Source: an uncultured Cryomorphaceae bacterium
GTDB taxonomy: Bacteria; Bacteroidota; Bacteroidia; Flavobacteriales; Schleiferiaceae
Direction: 5' to 3'
NCBI GenBank assembly: GCA_937120475.1
Contig: CAKZJV010000007.1
Span: forward strand, 1,380,068-1,444,067
DNA: 64,000 nucleotides
The notes below the pieces were generated by a model that made no database searches, was not told where the DNA came from, and saw nothing but the letters and a program-made list of their open reading frames with translations. A program made the translations under genes and the position numbers. Numbering within the stretch: position 1 is the stretch's first letter; each line of letters begins with the position of its first letter. Shown here in pieces: positions 39,407-47,971 of this stretch.

Positions 39407-40252
39407 ATGATTTCGGATCTGAGAAACTTTTTGGAATTGGTTCTTTTTGAGTCGGGGGCGTTCACCATCCGGGTATTCAACCTCTTCAATATCCTGCTCA
39501 TTTTTATCCTGGCCTGGTTAGTACTGTGGCTGATTAACAAATTCTTTAAGCGCAAGCGCAAACAAGGGCGTATCGATCAGGGTAAAGCCTACGCCCTAAT
39601 GCAAATATCCACTTACCTCATTTACGTTGTGGCCATTTTGCTTTCGGTGGATAGCCTGGGGGTTAAAATTACGGTTCTGCTGGCCGGTTCCACCGCACTA
39701 TTAGTTGGTCTCGGGCTGGGACTTCAGGATTTTTTCCGTGACCTGGTGGCGGGCTTCATCATTCTCTCCGAGCGCACCGTTACTGCTGGCGACATTGTGG
39801 AGGTGGGCGGTATTGTGGGTCAGGTAAAGGAAGTAGGTTTGCGAACCACCAGTTTGATAACCCGGGAGGAGATCATTCTCATAGTTCCCAATACCAGGCT
39901 CACTACCGATAATGTGGTAAACTGGTCGCAAAACAACCGGGTAACCCGTTTTCGGGTGGATGTAGGGGTGGCTTACGGCAGCGACACCGAACTGGTGAAA
40001 AAAATATTGGTGCAATGCGCCAAAGGCCATAGCGATGTAATGGCTGTACCAGAACCTTACGTGTTCTTTCAAGATTTTGGCAACAGCTCCCTGGATTTTG
40101 CCTTACTGTTTTTCTCTGAAAACCTCTTCCGTATAGAGCGCACCAAGAGTGATTTACGGTTTGCCATCGACAAGGCTTTTCGTGAAAATAACATCACTAT
40201 TCCCTTTCCGCAGCGCGACCTGTGGGTTCGTCAAATACCGACCGATAAATGA
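39407..40252 (+). CDS. MscS-family mechanosensitive channel
   Basis: Small-conductance channel releasing solutes during hypoosmotic shock. Three hydrophobic segments are present. The pore helix region reads STALLVGLGLGLQDFFRDLV and then AGFIILSERTVTAGDIVEVG, with the beta domain VGLRTTSLITREEIILIVPN following. It has 281 residues, like E. coli MscS. It sits between the ABC permease and ppx genes, overlapping ppx by four bases. Confidence 0.93.
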   Translation: MISDLRNFLELVLFESGAFTIRVFNLFNILLIFILAWLVLWLINKFFKRKRKQGRIDQGKAYALMQISTYLIYVVAILLSVDSLGVKITVLLAGSTALLVGLGLGLQDFFRDLVAGFIILSERTVTAGDIVEVGGIVGQVKEVGLRTTSLITREEIILIVPNTRLTTDNVVNWSQNNRVTRFRVDVGVAYGSDTELVKKILVQCAKGHSDVMAVPEPYVFFQDFGNSSLDFALLFFSENLFRIERTKSDLRFAIDKAFRENNITIPFPQRDLWVRQIPTDK

Positions 40253-41193
40253 AGCTAGCCGTAATTGACCTGGGTACCAACACTTTTAATTTGTTGATCC
40301 GGGACGAAGCCGAAAAAATTACCCTGTACAATGATAAAATATCCGTTCGGCTGGGAGATGGTGGCCTCAATGATGACCACATTGCCGAAGGCCCTTTTCA
40401 AAGAGGCATCGAAGCCATTAATGCCCACCTGGTCACATGTCGCCAGTGGGGCGTTCAGGAAATATACACCTTTGCTACCTCAGCGGTACGTACCGCTTCC
40501 AACGGCAGTGATTTTATAGATGCTGTTTACCTGAACACGGGTATCAGGATTAACCTGATTGACGGAGACCAGGAAGCCGACCTTATTCACCTCGGTGTAC
40601 AGCAGGCCGTTCCGCTCAATATGGACAAGGCATTGATTATGGACATTGGCGGAGGCAGTACCGAGTTTATAATTGCTGACAGCACTCAGGTGTACTGGAA
40701 AAAAAGCTATTTATTGGGCTCCAGCCGGTTGATGCAAAAATTCCGTCCCAGTGACCCCATTAAAGCTGAAGAAATGGAGGAGCTGAAAAATTATTTTGAA
40801 GAACAACTGGAGGATTTGTTCAGTGCCGCCAAACAGTTTTCACCCCGTTACCTGATTGGCAGCAGTGGTTCCTTTGATACGCTGGCGGCTATGACGGCAC
40901 TCCGTTTTCAGAATGCCAACGTACTGGAGGGACTCACCTCTTACACTTTTGATTTATACGAATACACCACCATTTCAAAACTGATGCGCGAATCTGATTT
41001 TGAACAAAGACTGAATACTCCCGGTATGATACCTATGCGGGCAGACCTTATGGTGGTAGCCTGTGTGCTTATCGATTTTATATTGGTAAGGCTCGGCATA
41101 AAGGCAATGAAAACATCAAACTACGCCCTCAAAGAGGGGGTGTTGGCATCATTACAAAACCATTCACTCTCATGGCAAAAATCCTTATTGTAG
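40249..41193 (+). CDS. Ppx/GppA family phosphatase, short form
   Basis: Hydrolyses polyphosphate and/or pppGpp. The actin-like ATPase fold has LAVIDLGTNTFNLLI (residues 3-17), TFATSAVRTASNG, the phosphate loop MDIGGGSTEFIIAD and IGSSGSFDTLAAM. It has 314 residues, so it holds only the two core domains and lacks the C-terminal extensions of E. coli Ppx. It overlaps mscS by 4 and the response-regulator gene by 22 bases. Polyphosphate versus pppGpp specificity is not decidable. Confidence 0.9.
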   Translation: MKLAVIDLGTNTFNLLIRDEAEKITLYNDKISVRLGDGGLNDDHIAEGPFQRGIEAINAHLVTCRQWGVQEIYTFATSAVRTASNGSDFIDAVYLNTGIRINLIDGDQEADLIHLGVQQAVPLNMDKALIMDIGGGSTEFIIADSTQVYWKKSYLLGSSRLMQKFRPSDPIKAEEMEELKNYFEEQLEDLFSAAKQFSPRYLIGSSGSFDTLAAMTALRFQNANVLEGLTSYTFDLYEYTTISKLMRESDFEQRLNTPGMIPMRADLMVVACVLIDFILVRLGIKAMKTSNYALKEGVLASLQNHSLSWQKSLL

Positions 41194-42335
41194 AAGACGA
41201 AAAAGCTATTCGCAACGTACTGCGCAATATCCTTACGGATGAAAACAAGGATTTTGAAATTACCGAAGCCGAAAACGGCAAACAAGGCCTTGACCTCATG
41301 GCCGAAAAAGAATGTGATCTGGTACTCTGCGACATTAAAATGCCGGGAATGGATGGCATCGAGGTTCTGGAACAGATTCGTGAAAAATATCCGGATACGG
41401 CCGTGGTGATGATATCCGGTCATGGTGACTTGGATACCGCGGTGGAAAGTATGCGCAAAGGTGCCTATGATTATATTTCCAAGCCACCTGATCTCAACCG
41501 CCTTATCAATACCGTGCGCAATGCGCTGGATCGCAATACACTGGTAAAAGAAAATAAGGTACTTAAAAAGAAAGTGGGCAAAAACTTTCAGATGGTGGGA
41601 GAATCCCGGGCGCTGGAAAGCATTAAGGAAATTATTGATAAGGTGGCACCCACCGATGCCCGGGTTTTAATTACCGGGCCCAACGGTACCGGTAAGGAAC
41701 TGGTGGCTCATTGGATTCATCAAAAAAGTGCACGCAGCAAAGCCCCCATGGTAGAGGTAAACTGCGCGGCCATACCCTCCGAACTTATTGAGAGCGAATT
41801 GTTCGGCCATAAAAAAGGAGCCTTTACCTCGGCCGTAAAAGACCGTAAGGGAAAATTTGAACAGGCTACCGGAGGCACGCTTTTCCTGGACGAGATCGGT
41901 GACATGAGCCTGAGCGCGCAGGCCAAAGTACTACGTGCCCTGCAGGAGGGCCGGATTACACCGGTGGGTAGTGATAAGGAGGTGAAAGTAGATGTGCGGG
42001 TACTGGCGGCTACCAATAAAAACCTGAAAGAAGAAATTGAGAAGGGTAAATTTCGTGAGGACCTCTATCACCGCCTGAGTGTAATCCTCATCCAGGTGCC
42101 GGCATTGAACGACCGCAAGGAGGACATTCCGCTACTCACCGAATATTTCGCACAAAAAATTGCCGAGGAGCAAGGAATGCCGGTAAAGGCATTCAGCAAA
42201 ACGGCCTTCGAAGAACTTCAAAATATTAACTGGACCGGTAATATTCGTGAATTACGCAATGTAGTAGAGCGACTGATCATTTTAGGGGGAAAGGAAATTT
42301 CCGCAGAAGATGTACAAACATTTGCCAGCAAATAA
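41172..42335 (+). CDS. NtrC-type response regulator without DNA-binding domain
   Basis: The receiver domain (1-120) has the phospho-acceptor Asp54 in LVLCDIKMPGMDG and SGHGDLDTAV. The AAA+ sigma-54-activation domain follows, with Walker A GPNGTGKE (169-176), GAFTSA (216-221) in place of the usual GAFTGA, Walker B GGTLFLDEIGD (234-244), and the region FREDLYHRLSVILIQVPALN. The protein ends at 387, right after NIRELRNVVERLIILGGKEI and SAEDVQTFASK, with no room for a Fis-type helix-turn-helix. It may act from solution on sigma-54 holoenzyme. No partner histidine kinase is adjacent. Confidence 0.88.
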   Translation: MAKILIVEDEKAIRNVLRNILTDENKDFEITEAENGKQGLDLMAEKECDLVLCDIKMPGMDGIEVLEQIREKYPDTAVVMISGHGDLDTAVESMRKGAYDYISKPPDLNRLINTVRNALDRNTLVKENKVLKKKVGKNFQMVGESRALESIKEIIDKVAPTDARVLITGPNGTGKELVAHWIHQKSARSKAPMVEVNCAAIPSELIESELFGHKKGAFTSAVKDRKGKFEQATGGTLFLDEIGDMSLSAQAKVLRALQEGRITPVGSDKEVKVDVRVLAATNKNLKEEIEKGKFREDLYHRLSVILIQVPALNDRKEDIPLLTEYFAQKIAEEQGMPVKAFSKTAFEELQNINWTGNIRELRNVVERLIILGGKEISAEDVQTFASK

Positions 42336-42369
42336 GGTTAGCACAGGATTAACAATCAAATACTATATC

Positions 42370-43017
42370 ATGAAAAAAATTACCCTTTTGGCCATCGGCT
42401 TATTGTTCTCCGGACTGGCCCTGGCACAACCTTTATCCAGCCACCTTTACCTCGGAGGAAGCCTCGGCTTTAGCTCGGAAAACTCCTCCCGCACCGTGGG
42501 TAATACCACCATTGACTATCCAAAAACCACTACTTATAATTTTTCGCCTGCCATAGGTTATACCATCGCAGATTATTGGTTGGTTGGTGTTCGCGTAGGC
42601 CTGGGAGGTTCCACTGTAACCGATGTAAACGGTCTCGATGAAGAAGTTGTAAGCCGTGCCTCCACTGCCGGAGCCTCTGTTTTTGGCCGTTACTATTTTT
42701 CCCTTTCCGATCGATTTTTCTTCTACCCCGACCTGGGCATCGGCTTCTCCACCGTCAACAGTGAGATAGAAATAAACGGCACTACCAACGAGGGTCCTAC
42801 TACCAATATTTTTCGGGCCGGTATAACCCCTGGTTTTGCCTACTACCCTACCACACATTGGGGTATCGAGCTTTCAGCCGGTTTTGTGGGTTTCACCTCT
42901 GCCACTTCCACTAATGACAATGTTGATCCTAATGTGGAAACTTCCAATAATAATTTTGAGTTTACGCTAAATGCCGCTACGGTAAACGTGGGTATTTCTT
43001 ATCTGTTGATGCTCTGA
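42370..43017 (+). CDS. Outer-membrane beta-barrel protein
   Basis: The ATG at 42370 opens a signal peptide (MKKITLLAIGLLFSGLALAQ). The mature 195 residues show beta-barrel strands: YLGGSLGFSSENSS, NFSPAIGYTIADYWLVGVRV, SVFGRYYFSLSDRFFFYPDL and AATVNVGISYLLML. This resembles the 8-strand outer-membrane beta-barrel (OMP_b-brl) domain. An in-frame Met at 42310 overlaps the upstream gene and is unlikely. It is monocistronic by appearance, with a terminator just after. Confidence 0.82.
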   Translation: MKKITLLAIGLLFSGLALAQPLSSHLYLGGSLGFSSENSSRTVGNTTIDYPKTTTYNFSPAIGYTIADYWLVGVRVGLGGSTVTDVNGLDEEVVSRASTAGASVFGRYYFSLSDRFFFYPDLGIGFSTVNSEIEINGTTNEGPTTNIFRAGITPGFAYYPTTHWGIELSAGFVGFTSATSTNDNVDPNVETSNNNFEFTLNAATVNVGISYLLML

Positions 43018-43035
43018 TAATTTTTTTCTGAGAAT

Positions 43036-43060
43036 ACCCCGCTATATGCGGGGTTTTTTT
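43036..43060 (+). terminator. Terminator after the outer-membrane protein gene
   Basis: ACCCCGC (43036-43042) and GCGGGGT (43048-43054) form a stem with a TATAT loop, followed by seven T (43054-43060). It lies 19 bases after the stop. Confidence 0.9.
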
Positions 43061-43087
43061 ATATTTAGAAGATCAATATTTACTGGG

Positions 43088-43324
43088 ATGGAGTTACCTC
43101 ATTTTCTTGTTGCCGACAACACCGACTTCCCCGATGAGATCTTCATCGTGCATACACAATACCCTCGTTTTGTTTGGAGCGTAAACCATGATGAACTGGA
43201 ATGGATGGATGAATTGCAAGGTGAAGAGGAGGAGCTCATTACTGAAATTGCCAACCTGTTGGACTGTGCGGAAGCCTTTTACGAAAGAGAAATGAAAAGG
43301 CATGAAGAGGAATTAATGACTTAA
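43088..43324 (+). CDS. Small acidic protein of unknown function
   Basis: The ATG at 43088 gives 78 residues, MELPHFLVADNTDFPDEIFI onward, rich in Asp and Glu with a helical C-terminus (EEELITEIANLLDCAEAFYE). No membrane segment or signal is seen. An in-frame start at 43046 would begin inside the preceding terminator. I do not recognise a named family. It ends 24 bases before the MATE gene. Confidence 0.7.
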   Translation: MELPHFLVADNTDFPDEIFIVHTQYPRFVWSVNHDELEWMDELQGEEEELITEIANLLDCAEAFYEREMKRHEEELMT

Positions 43325-43348
43325 TTTCGCGGGCTTAATACGCCCGTA

Positions 43349-44695
43349 GTGACCACCCTCGAACATTATAAAAAAAATATTTCCCTGGCTTGGCCCGTAA
43401 TGCTGGGTCAACTAGGTCATGTGTCCGTAGGCCTGGCCGATAGTATTATGATCGGGAAATTAGGCACGGAACCACTCGCGGCCGGAGCTTTTGCCAATTC
43501 CATCTTTAACGTTCCTATGGTTTTCGGTTTGGGAATGGCCATAGGGCTCACTACTCCCATTGCCAATGCCGATGGTGAAAACCGGCCGGACAAAGCCGGG
43601 AATTACTTAAAACACGGTTTGGTCATTAACCTGATTACGGCCTTTTTAATATTCCTCATCATTTGTGGTGTTTCACTTTTCAGCCATCATCTGGGGCAGG
43701 AAAAAGAGGTGGTGAGTCTTTCACAACCTTACCTCTTTATTATTACCAGCAGCATATTTCCGTTAATGCTCTTCCTTACCTTCAAACAATTTGCAGAAGG
43801 TTTGTCGGACACGCGCTTTGCAATGCTAGCCTCCGTGGGGGCCAACCTGTTCAATATCCTGTTAAACTATTTACTGATTTATGGCCATTGGGGGCTCCCG
43901 GCCTTAGGGTTAGCCGGGGCGGGTTACGCCACTCTTATCGCTCGAATATTGATGGCTTTGGCGATGCTGGTTTATGTATTCCGCGCCCGGAAATTTCATA
44001 GTCAGTTAAGCCGCTGGATGCAGCTATCCTGGAAGCGTTCGTACTTTAAAAAACTGCTCAACCTCGGCATACCCACAGGCCTGCAATACATTTTCGAGAT
44101 ATCCGCTTTTGCTATAGCCGCTATTATTGCAGGTGCCATAGGTGCTGAAGCTTTGGCTGCCCACCAGATAGCCATAAGCCTGGCGGCACTAAGCTACATG
44201 GCCGCCAGTGGACTGGGCTCGGCAGCTACGGTTAGAGTGGGAAACCAATTAGGCAGGCGTGATTTTGTAAACCTGCGCAAGGCCGGTCATAGTTGCTTTA
44301 TCCTGGCCCTGGTGTTTATGTTGTTTTGCGGACTGGTTTTCCTGGTCGGCCGTTTTTACTTCCCCACGCTCTACATTGATGAGCCTATGGTTCAGCAACT
44401 GGCGGCACAGCTATTATTGGTAGCGGTACTGTTTCAGTTATCCGATGGGCTGCAGGTTACCGCCCTGGGGGCACTACGCGGTATGTCCGATGTAAAAATA
44501 CCCGTAGCCATGACCTTTTTTGCCTATTGGTTGGTAGGCATTGGCGGGGCTTACTACCTGGGTGTTATCCTTAACTTAGGTGCCGTGGGTGTTTGGTATG
44601 GCCTGGCCCTGGGTTTAACCGTGGCGGCCATTCTGTTATTTTTACGCTTTGAATGGAAATCCAAAAAACTGATGCATGCGCACGATCCAGCCTAA
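43349..44695 (+). CDS. MATE family multidrug/toxin exporter
   Basis: A twelve-segment Na+ or H+ antiporter. The opening ISLAWPVMLGQLGHVSVGLA followed by DSIMIGKLGTEPLAAGAFAN is the typical MATE first helix, with a repeat-like half from about residue 230 (LNLGIPTGLQYIFEISAFAI). It has 448 residues. It starts at GTG (43349; TTLEHYKKN follows). It overlaps bioY by 20 bases. The substrate is unknown. Confidence 0.92.
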   Translation: MTTLEHYKKNISLAWPVMLGQLGHVSVGLADSIMIGKLGTEPLAAGAFANSIFNVPMVFGLGMAIGLTTPIANADGENRPDKAGNYLKHGLVINLITAFLIFLIICGVSLFSHHLGQEKEVVSLSQPYLFIITSSIFPLMLFLTFKQFAEGLSDTRFAMLASVGANLFNILLNYLLIYGHWGLPALGLAGAGYATLIARILMALAMLVYVFRARKFHSQLSRWMQLSWKRSYFKKLLNLGIPTGLQYIFEISAFAIAAIIAGAIGAEALAAHQIAISLAALSYMAASGLGSAATVRVGNQLGRRDFVNLRKAGHSCFILALVFMLFCGLVFLVGRFYFPTLYIDEPMVQQLAAQLLLVAVLFQLSDGLQVTALGALRGMSDVKIPVAMTFFAYWLVGIGGAYYLGVILNLGAVGVWYGLALGLTVAAILLFLRFEWKSKKLMHAHDPA

Positions 44696-45203
44696 GCTCA
44701 TCCTTATTTCACTGATTATAGTTTGCCTGCTGGCACCCATTAAGTTTTATGCGTTTACGGTACCGCTTACCTTGCAAACATGGGCACTCTTTAGTGTGGC
44801 CATGATTTTTGGGAAAAAAACCGGCTTTATAGTAGCCCTGCTCTACATTATATTAGGTGCCTTGGGCTTGCCCGTATTGGCCGGTTTTAACGGGGGCATT
44901 GAAAAAATGTACGGTCCCACGGCCGGTTTTATATGGGCCTTTCCCTTTGTAAACTATTATCTGGGTTGGGAGAGTGAACGTAGGGAACCGGATTTTTTCC
45001 ATCACATCGTAGCCTTTGTACGAGGCCACTTCCTACTGTTAATCCCGGGGTTTTTGGTTCTTTATTTCAGTATGGAAGGCGTAAAGCTTTGGGATACCTT
45101 CATCTTGCTGTTACCCGGGCTTTTCCTGAAATCCATAGTAGGCGGACTAATTACCTCCTTCGCCAAAAAAAAAGCTTCCACCGCAATGGGTGGAAGCTCA
45201 TAA
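44676..45203 (+). CDS. bioY: BioY-type biotin transporter component
   Basis: Substrate-binding membrane component for biotin uptake. Diagnostic features are FTVPLTLQTWALFSVAMIFG near residues 28-47, the LGALGLPVLAGFNGG stretch and YGPTAGFIWAFP. It has 175 residues with about six membrane segments. Its last codons (ASTAMGGSS) coincide with the minus-strand terminator of the neighbouring azurin-like gene. No BioM/N genes are adjacent. Confidence 0.9.
   Translation: MRTIQPKLILISLIIVCLLAPIKFYAFTVPLTLQTWALFSVAMIFGKKTGFIVALLYIILGALGLPVLAGFNGGIEKMYGPTAGFIWAFPFVNYYLGWESERREPDFFHHIVAFVRGHFLLLIPGFLVLYFSMEGVKLWDTFILLLPGLFLKSIVGGLITSFAKKKASTAMGGSS
45165..45198 (-). terminator. Terminator of the azurin-like gene, inside the bioY coding end
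   Basis: AGCTTCCACC (45173-45182) and GGTGGAAGCT (45189-45198) form a perfect 10-base-pair stem with a 6-base loop. On the minus strand it runs into nine T (45173-45165). It starts 26 bases after the stop of the 45224-45745 gene, yet lies entirely within bioY. There is no T-run on the plus side, so it works for the minus strand. Confidence 0.85.
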
Positions 45204-45223
45204 ACATAAACAAACAAACCTAT

Positions 45224-45745
45224 CTACTTAACCAGAAATACACCTTTCATACTGGTATGCCCAGGGTAGGTACATATAAACTGGTAAGTTCCTTTTCGCT
45301 CCGGGGCGATGAAGGTCATCTCCTCGGTTTCGCCCGGATCAGCCAGGCCCGTAGCCGCAACAATTTTCGGGGTATCGGGAATATAATCCTTATCCGCACC
45401 GGCATCTAATGCCATTTGGGTAACCTCACCCTGCTGACCGGCTTCAATAAGCACCCAATTGTGAATCATGGCCTCACTGGAAGCTTTATTCTCCAGGATT
45501 ATGGTAACCTCTGCACCGGCTGGTACTTCCAGGCGGTTAGGCTCATATTTCATTTCGGTCATGGTTTCCCCCAGGGTAGATACCCTCAGAGTAACTTCTT
45601 CCTGGATGTTTTCTTCCTTTACCGGCCGCTCCTCCTTCTGTTCATCTTCCGTTTCGGTTGCTGGCGAACTTCCGGTTTCTGTACCTCCGCTATTGCAAGC
45701 CACGAAAACGAGTGAAAAAGCAAAAAATATTAAAAAACGTTTCAT
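45224..45745 (-). CDS. Azurin/plastocyanin-like copper lipoprotein
   Basis: The lipoprotein signal (MKRFLIFFAFSLVFVAC) is followed by a Glu/Thr-rich linker to about residue 50. The cupredoxin domain has AGAEVTIILENKASSEAMIH with the first His in MIHNWVLIE. The C-terminal copper loop FICTYPGHTSMKGVFLVK supplies Cys, His and Met, spaced as in azurin. It probably carries electrons at the periplasmic side or outer membrane. It has 173 residues and diverges from the glycosyltransferase gene to the right. Confidence 0.9.
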   Translation of the reverse strand: MKRFLIFFAFSLVFVACNSGGTETGSSPATETEDEQKEERPVKEENIQEEVTLRVSTLGETMTEMKYEPNRLEVPAGAEVTIILENKASSEAMIHNWVLIEAGQQGEVTQMALDAGADKDYIPDTPKIVAATGLADPGETEEMTFIAPERKGTYQFICTYPGHTSMKGVFLVK

Positions 45746-45815
45746 TTTTATCTGGATTTTTTCAAGTTTTTAATATAACAGGCCTTCCCTTTAAAAAGTT
45801 TGCTAATTTCCGCCT

Positions 45816-46874
45816 ATGAGCCGGGTTTTATTCGTTTCCAGGTCCACCCTTTTTTCGCAACCTGGCGGAGATACGCTTCAAATGGAGCAAACCGCCCATT
45901 TTCTTCGTAAAATGGATATTCAGGTGGATATTTATACCCATGGAATGGTGCAGGAGCGTGATTATGATATACTTCACTTTTTCAATAGTAACCGCCCGGC
46001 CGACCATCTCCCCTTCCTGTCATGGTCAGTGCCCAAAGTGATGTCCGCCATTCATGTGGATTACAGTGAGTACGACAAACTACACCGTGGAAAAATGTTT
46101 GGCTTGCTGCATCACTTTATTGGTTCCCAAGGCCTGGAATACCTTAAAGTATGGGGCCGGATGTTCAGGAGCAAGGCTCGTTCGGCCCCTCTTACCTACC
46201 TTTTAAGAGGCCACCGCTATTCCCTGAAAAAGGTGTTAAAAGCCTGCTCGGCAGTACTAACGGCCTCCGAATATGAGTACCATCTTTTAAAGCAGGATAG
46301 CGGACGGGATTTCACGCATCACCTGGTGCCCCTGGGAAGTGAACATATAAAGATTCCGGAACGCAAACCTTCATTACGACAGGGAGTAGTGTGCGCAGCG
46401 CGTATTGAAGGTTTGAAAAATCAACTGCAGTTAATCCGGGCACTTAACGGTACGGATGTCCATCTGAAAATTATCGGGCAGGCAGCCGAAAATCAGCCGG
46501 ATTACTATAAACAGTGTGTCCGGGAAGCCGATAAGAATATTGAATTTACCGGCCCGCTGAAACGGGAGGAATTGGACCAGGAATTTTCAAAGGCCAAAGT
46601 GCATGCCCTTGCCAGTTATTATGAAACCACCGGTTTATCCACCCTGGAAGCACTAAGACTGGGCTGCCAGGCCGTGATCAGCAATCGCGGTGCCCAGGCC
46701 GAGATTTTCGGTAAACACGTTTTTTATTGTGATCCTGACAAGCCGGAGTCTATAAGGCAAGCGGTTAATGAAGCCCTGGCGAATGAAACCGATCATAGCC
46801 AATGGGTGATAGACAACTTTAGTTGGGCCCGCGCAGCTAAAAAGATTTCGGATATTTACACCAGCCTGCTTTAA
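45816..46874 (+). CDS. Glycosyltransferase, GT4-like (GT-B fold)
   Basis: Begins MSRVLFVSRSTLFSQPGGDT. The C-terminal nucleotide-sugar half has VVCAARIEGLKNQLQLIRAL, LKIIGQAAENQPDYYK and the acceptor/donor motif HALASYYETTGLSTLEALRL, including the E(x7)E arrangement typical of family 4. It has 352 residues. It is five bases upstream of a second glycosyltransferase gene, so they are likely co-transcribed in glycan assembly. Confidence 0.88.
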   Translation: MSRVLFVSRSTLFSQPGGDTLQMEQTAHFLRKMDIQVDIYTHGMVQERDYDILHFFNSNRPADHLPFLSWSVPKVMSAIHVDYSEYDKLHRGKMFGLLHHFIGSQGLEYLKVWGRMFRSKARSAPLTYLLRGHRYSLKKVLKACSAVLTASEYEYHLLKQDSGRDFTHHLVPLGSEHIKIPERKPSLRQGVVCAARIEGLKNQLQLIRALNGTDVHLKIIGQAAENQPDYYKQCVREADKNIEFTGPLKREELDQEFSKAKVHALASYYETTGLSTLEALRLGCQAVISNRGAQAEIFGKHVFYCDPDKPESIRQAVNEALANETDHSQWVIDNFSWARAAKKISDIYTSLL

Positions 46875-46879
46875 CAATC

Positions 46880-47971
46880 ATGAAGATCGGTATTTTAGGT
46901 TCCAGAGGTATTCCCAATCGTTACGGAGGCTTTGAGGAGTGTGCCGAACAACTGAGCGTCCGTTGGGTGCAAAAAGGGCATGAGGTATATGTTTACAACT
47001 CCCACGAACACCCTTACCTGCAAAAGGAATATAAAGGTGTTTCACTCATCCATAAATACGACCCTGAAAAACGAATTGGTACAGCCGGTCAGTTTATTTA
47101 TGATCTCAACAGTATTATTGATGCACATTGGCGCGACTTCGATGTTTTACTCGTTTTAGGTTATACCAGCAGCAGCATCTGGCGCCACATTCTTCCCCGT
47201 AAGCCGCGCATTATTACCAATATGGACGGTATGGAATGGAAGCGCAGTAAATATTCGCCCCGGGTACAGCGGTTTTTGAAAAGAGCGGAAGACTGGGCTG
47301 TAAAATCCAGCGATGTATTGGTGGCCGATGCCAAAGAAATACAGGCTTACCTGGACACGAAATACAAGCGCGGTGCGGTATATATTCCCTACGGCAGCCC
47401 GGTATTTAAAAACCCGGATGAGAGCGTTCTGGAAAAGTATGGCTTACAACCTTACCAGTACAACCTGGCCATTGCCCGGCTGGAACCGGAAAATAATCTG
47501 GAAGTAATCCTTCAGGGGGTTCAAAAAAGTGAAAGTGAACGGGTAATGCTGGTTATTGGCAACCATGAAACAACCTACGGTGAACACCTGAAAAAGACTT
47601 TCAAAGACAGCCGCATACGCTTCGTAAAAGCCTCTTTCAAGAAAAAAACCATTAATAACCTGAGGTATTTTTCCAACCTTTACTTCCACGGGCATACCGT
47701 AGGGGGCACCAATCCTTCTTTACTGGAAGCCATGGGTTGCCAGTGCATTATTTGTGCGCATGATAATGCTTTCAACCGTGAAGTTTTGGGTGATGACGGC
47801 AATTACTTTTTGGATGTTAACGATATTGCCAATGCGCTTGACCACCTGGAACGCAATACCGTGCAAAAGCAAAAGATCAAAAACAACCTGGAGAAATTGC
47901 GCAGCCGTTTTAACTGGGATATTGTAGCCGACCAGTACGAGGTGGTTTTTCAGCAGGCCCTTATTGGCTAG
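46880..47971 (+). CDS. DUF1972-type glycosyltransferase
   Basis: Opens with IGILGSRGIPNRYGGFEECA and EQLSVRWVQKGHEVYVYNSH, the signature of the DUF1972 N-terminal domain found in rhamnosyl- and related transferases. The C-terminal GT-B domain has VNGGTNPSLLEAM-like sequence (VGGTNPSLLEAMGCQCIICA). It has 363 residues. Its stop lies inside the 3' end of the convergent WcaJ-type gene (11-base overlap). The transferred sugar is not known. Confidence 0.9.
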   Translation: MKIGILGSRGIPNRYGGFEECAEQLSVRWVQKGHEVYVYNSHEHPYLQKEYKGVSLIHKYDPEKRIGTAGQFIYDLNSIIDAHWRDFDVLLVLGYTSSSIWRHILPRKPRIITNMDGMEWKRSKYSPRVQRFLKRAEDWAVKSSDVLVADAKEIQAYLDTKYKRGAVYIPYGSPVFKNPDESVLEKYGLQPYQYNLAIARLEPENNLEVILQGVQKSESERVMLVIGNHETTYGEHLKKTFKDSRIRFVKASFKKKTINNLRYFSNLYFHGHTVGGTNPSLLEAMGCQCIICAHDNAFNREVLGDDGNYFLDVNDIANALDHLERNTVQKQKIKNNLEKLRSRFNWDIVADQYEVVFQQALIG

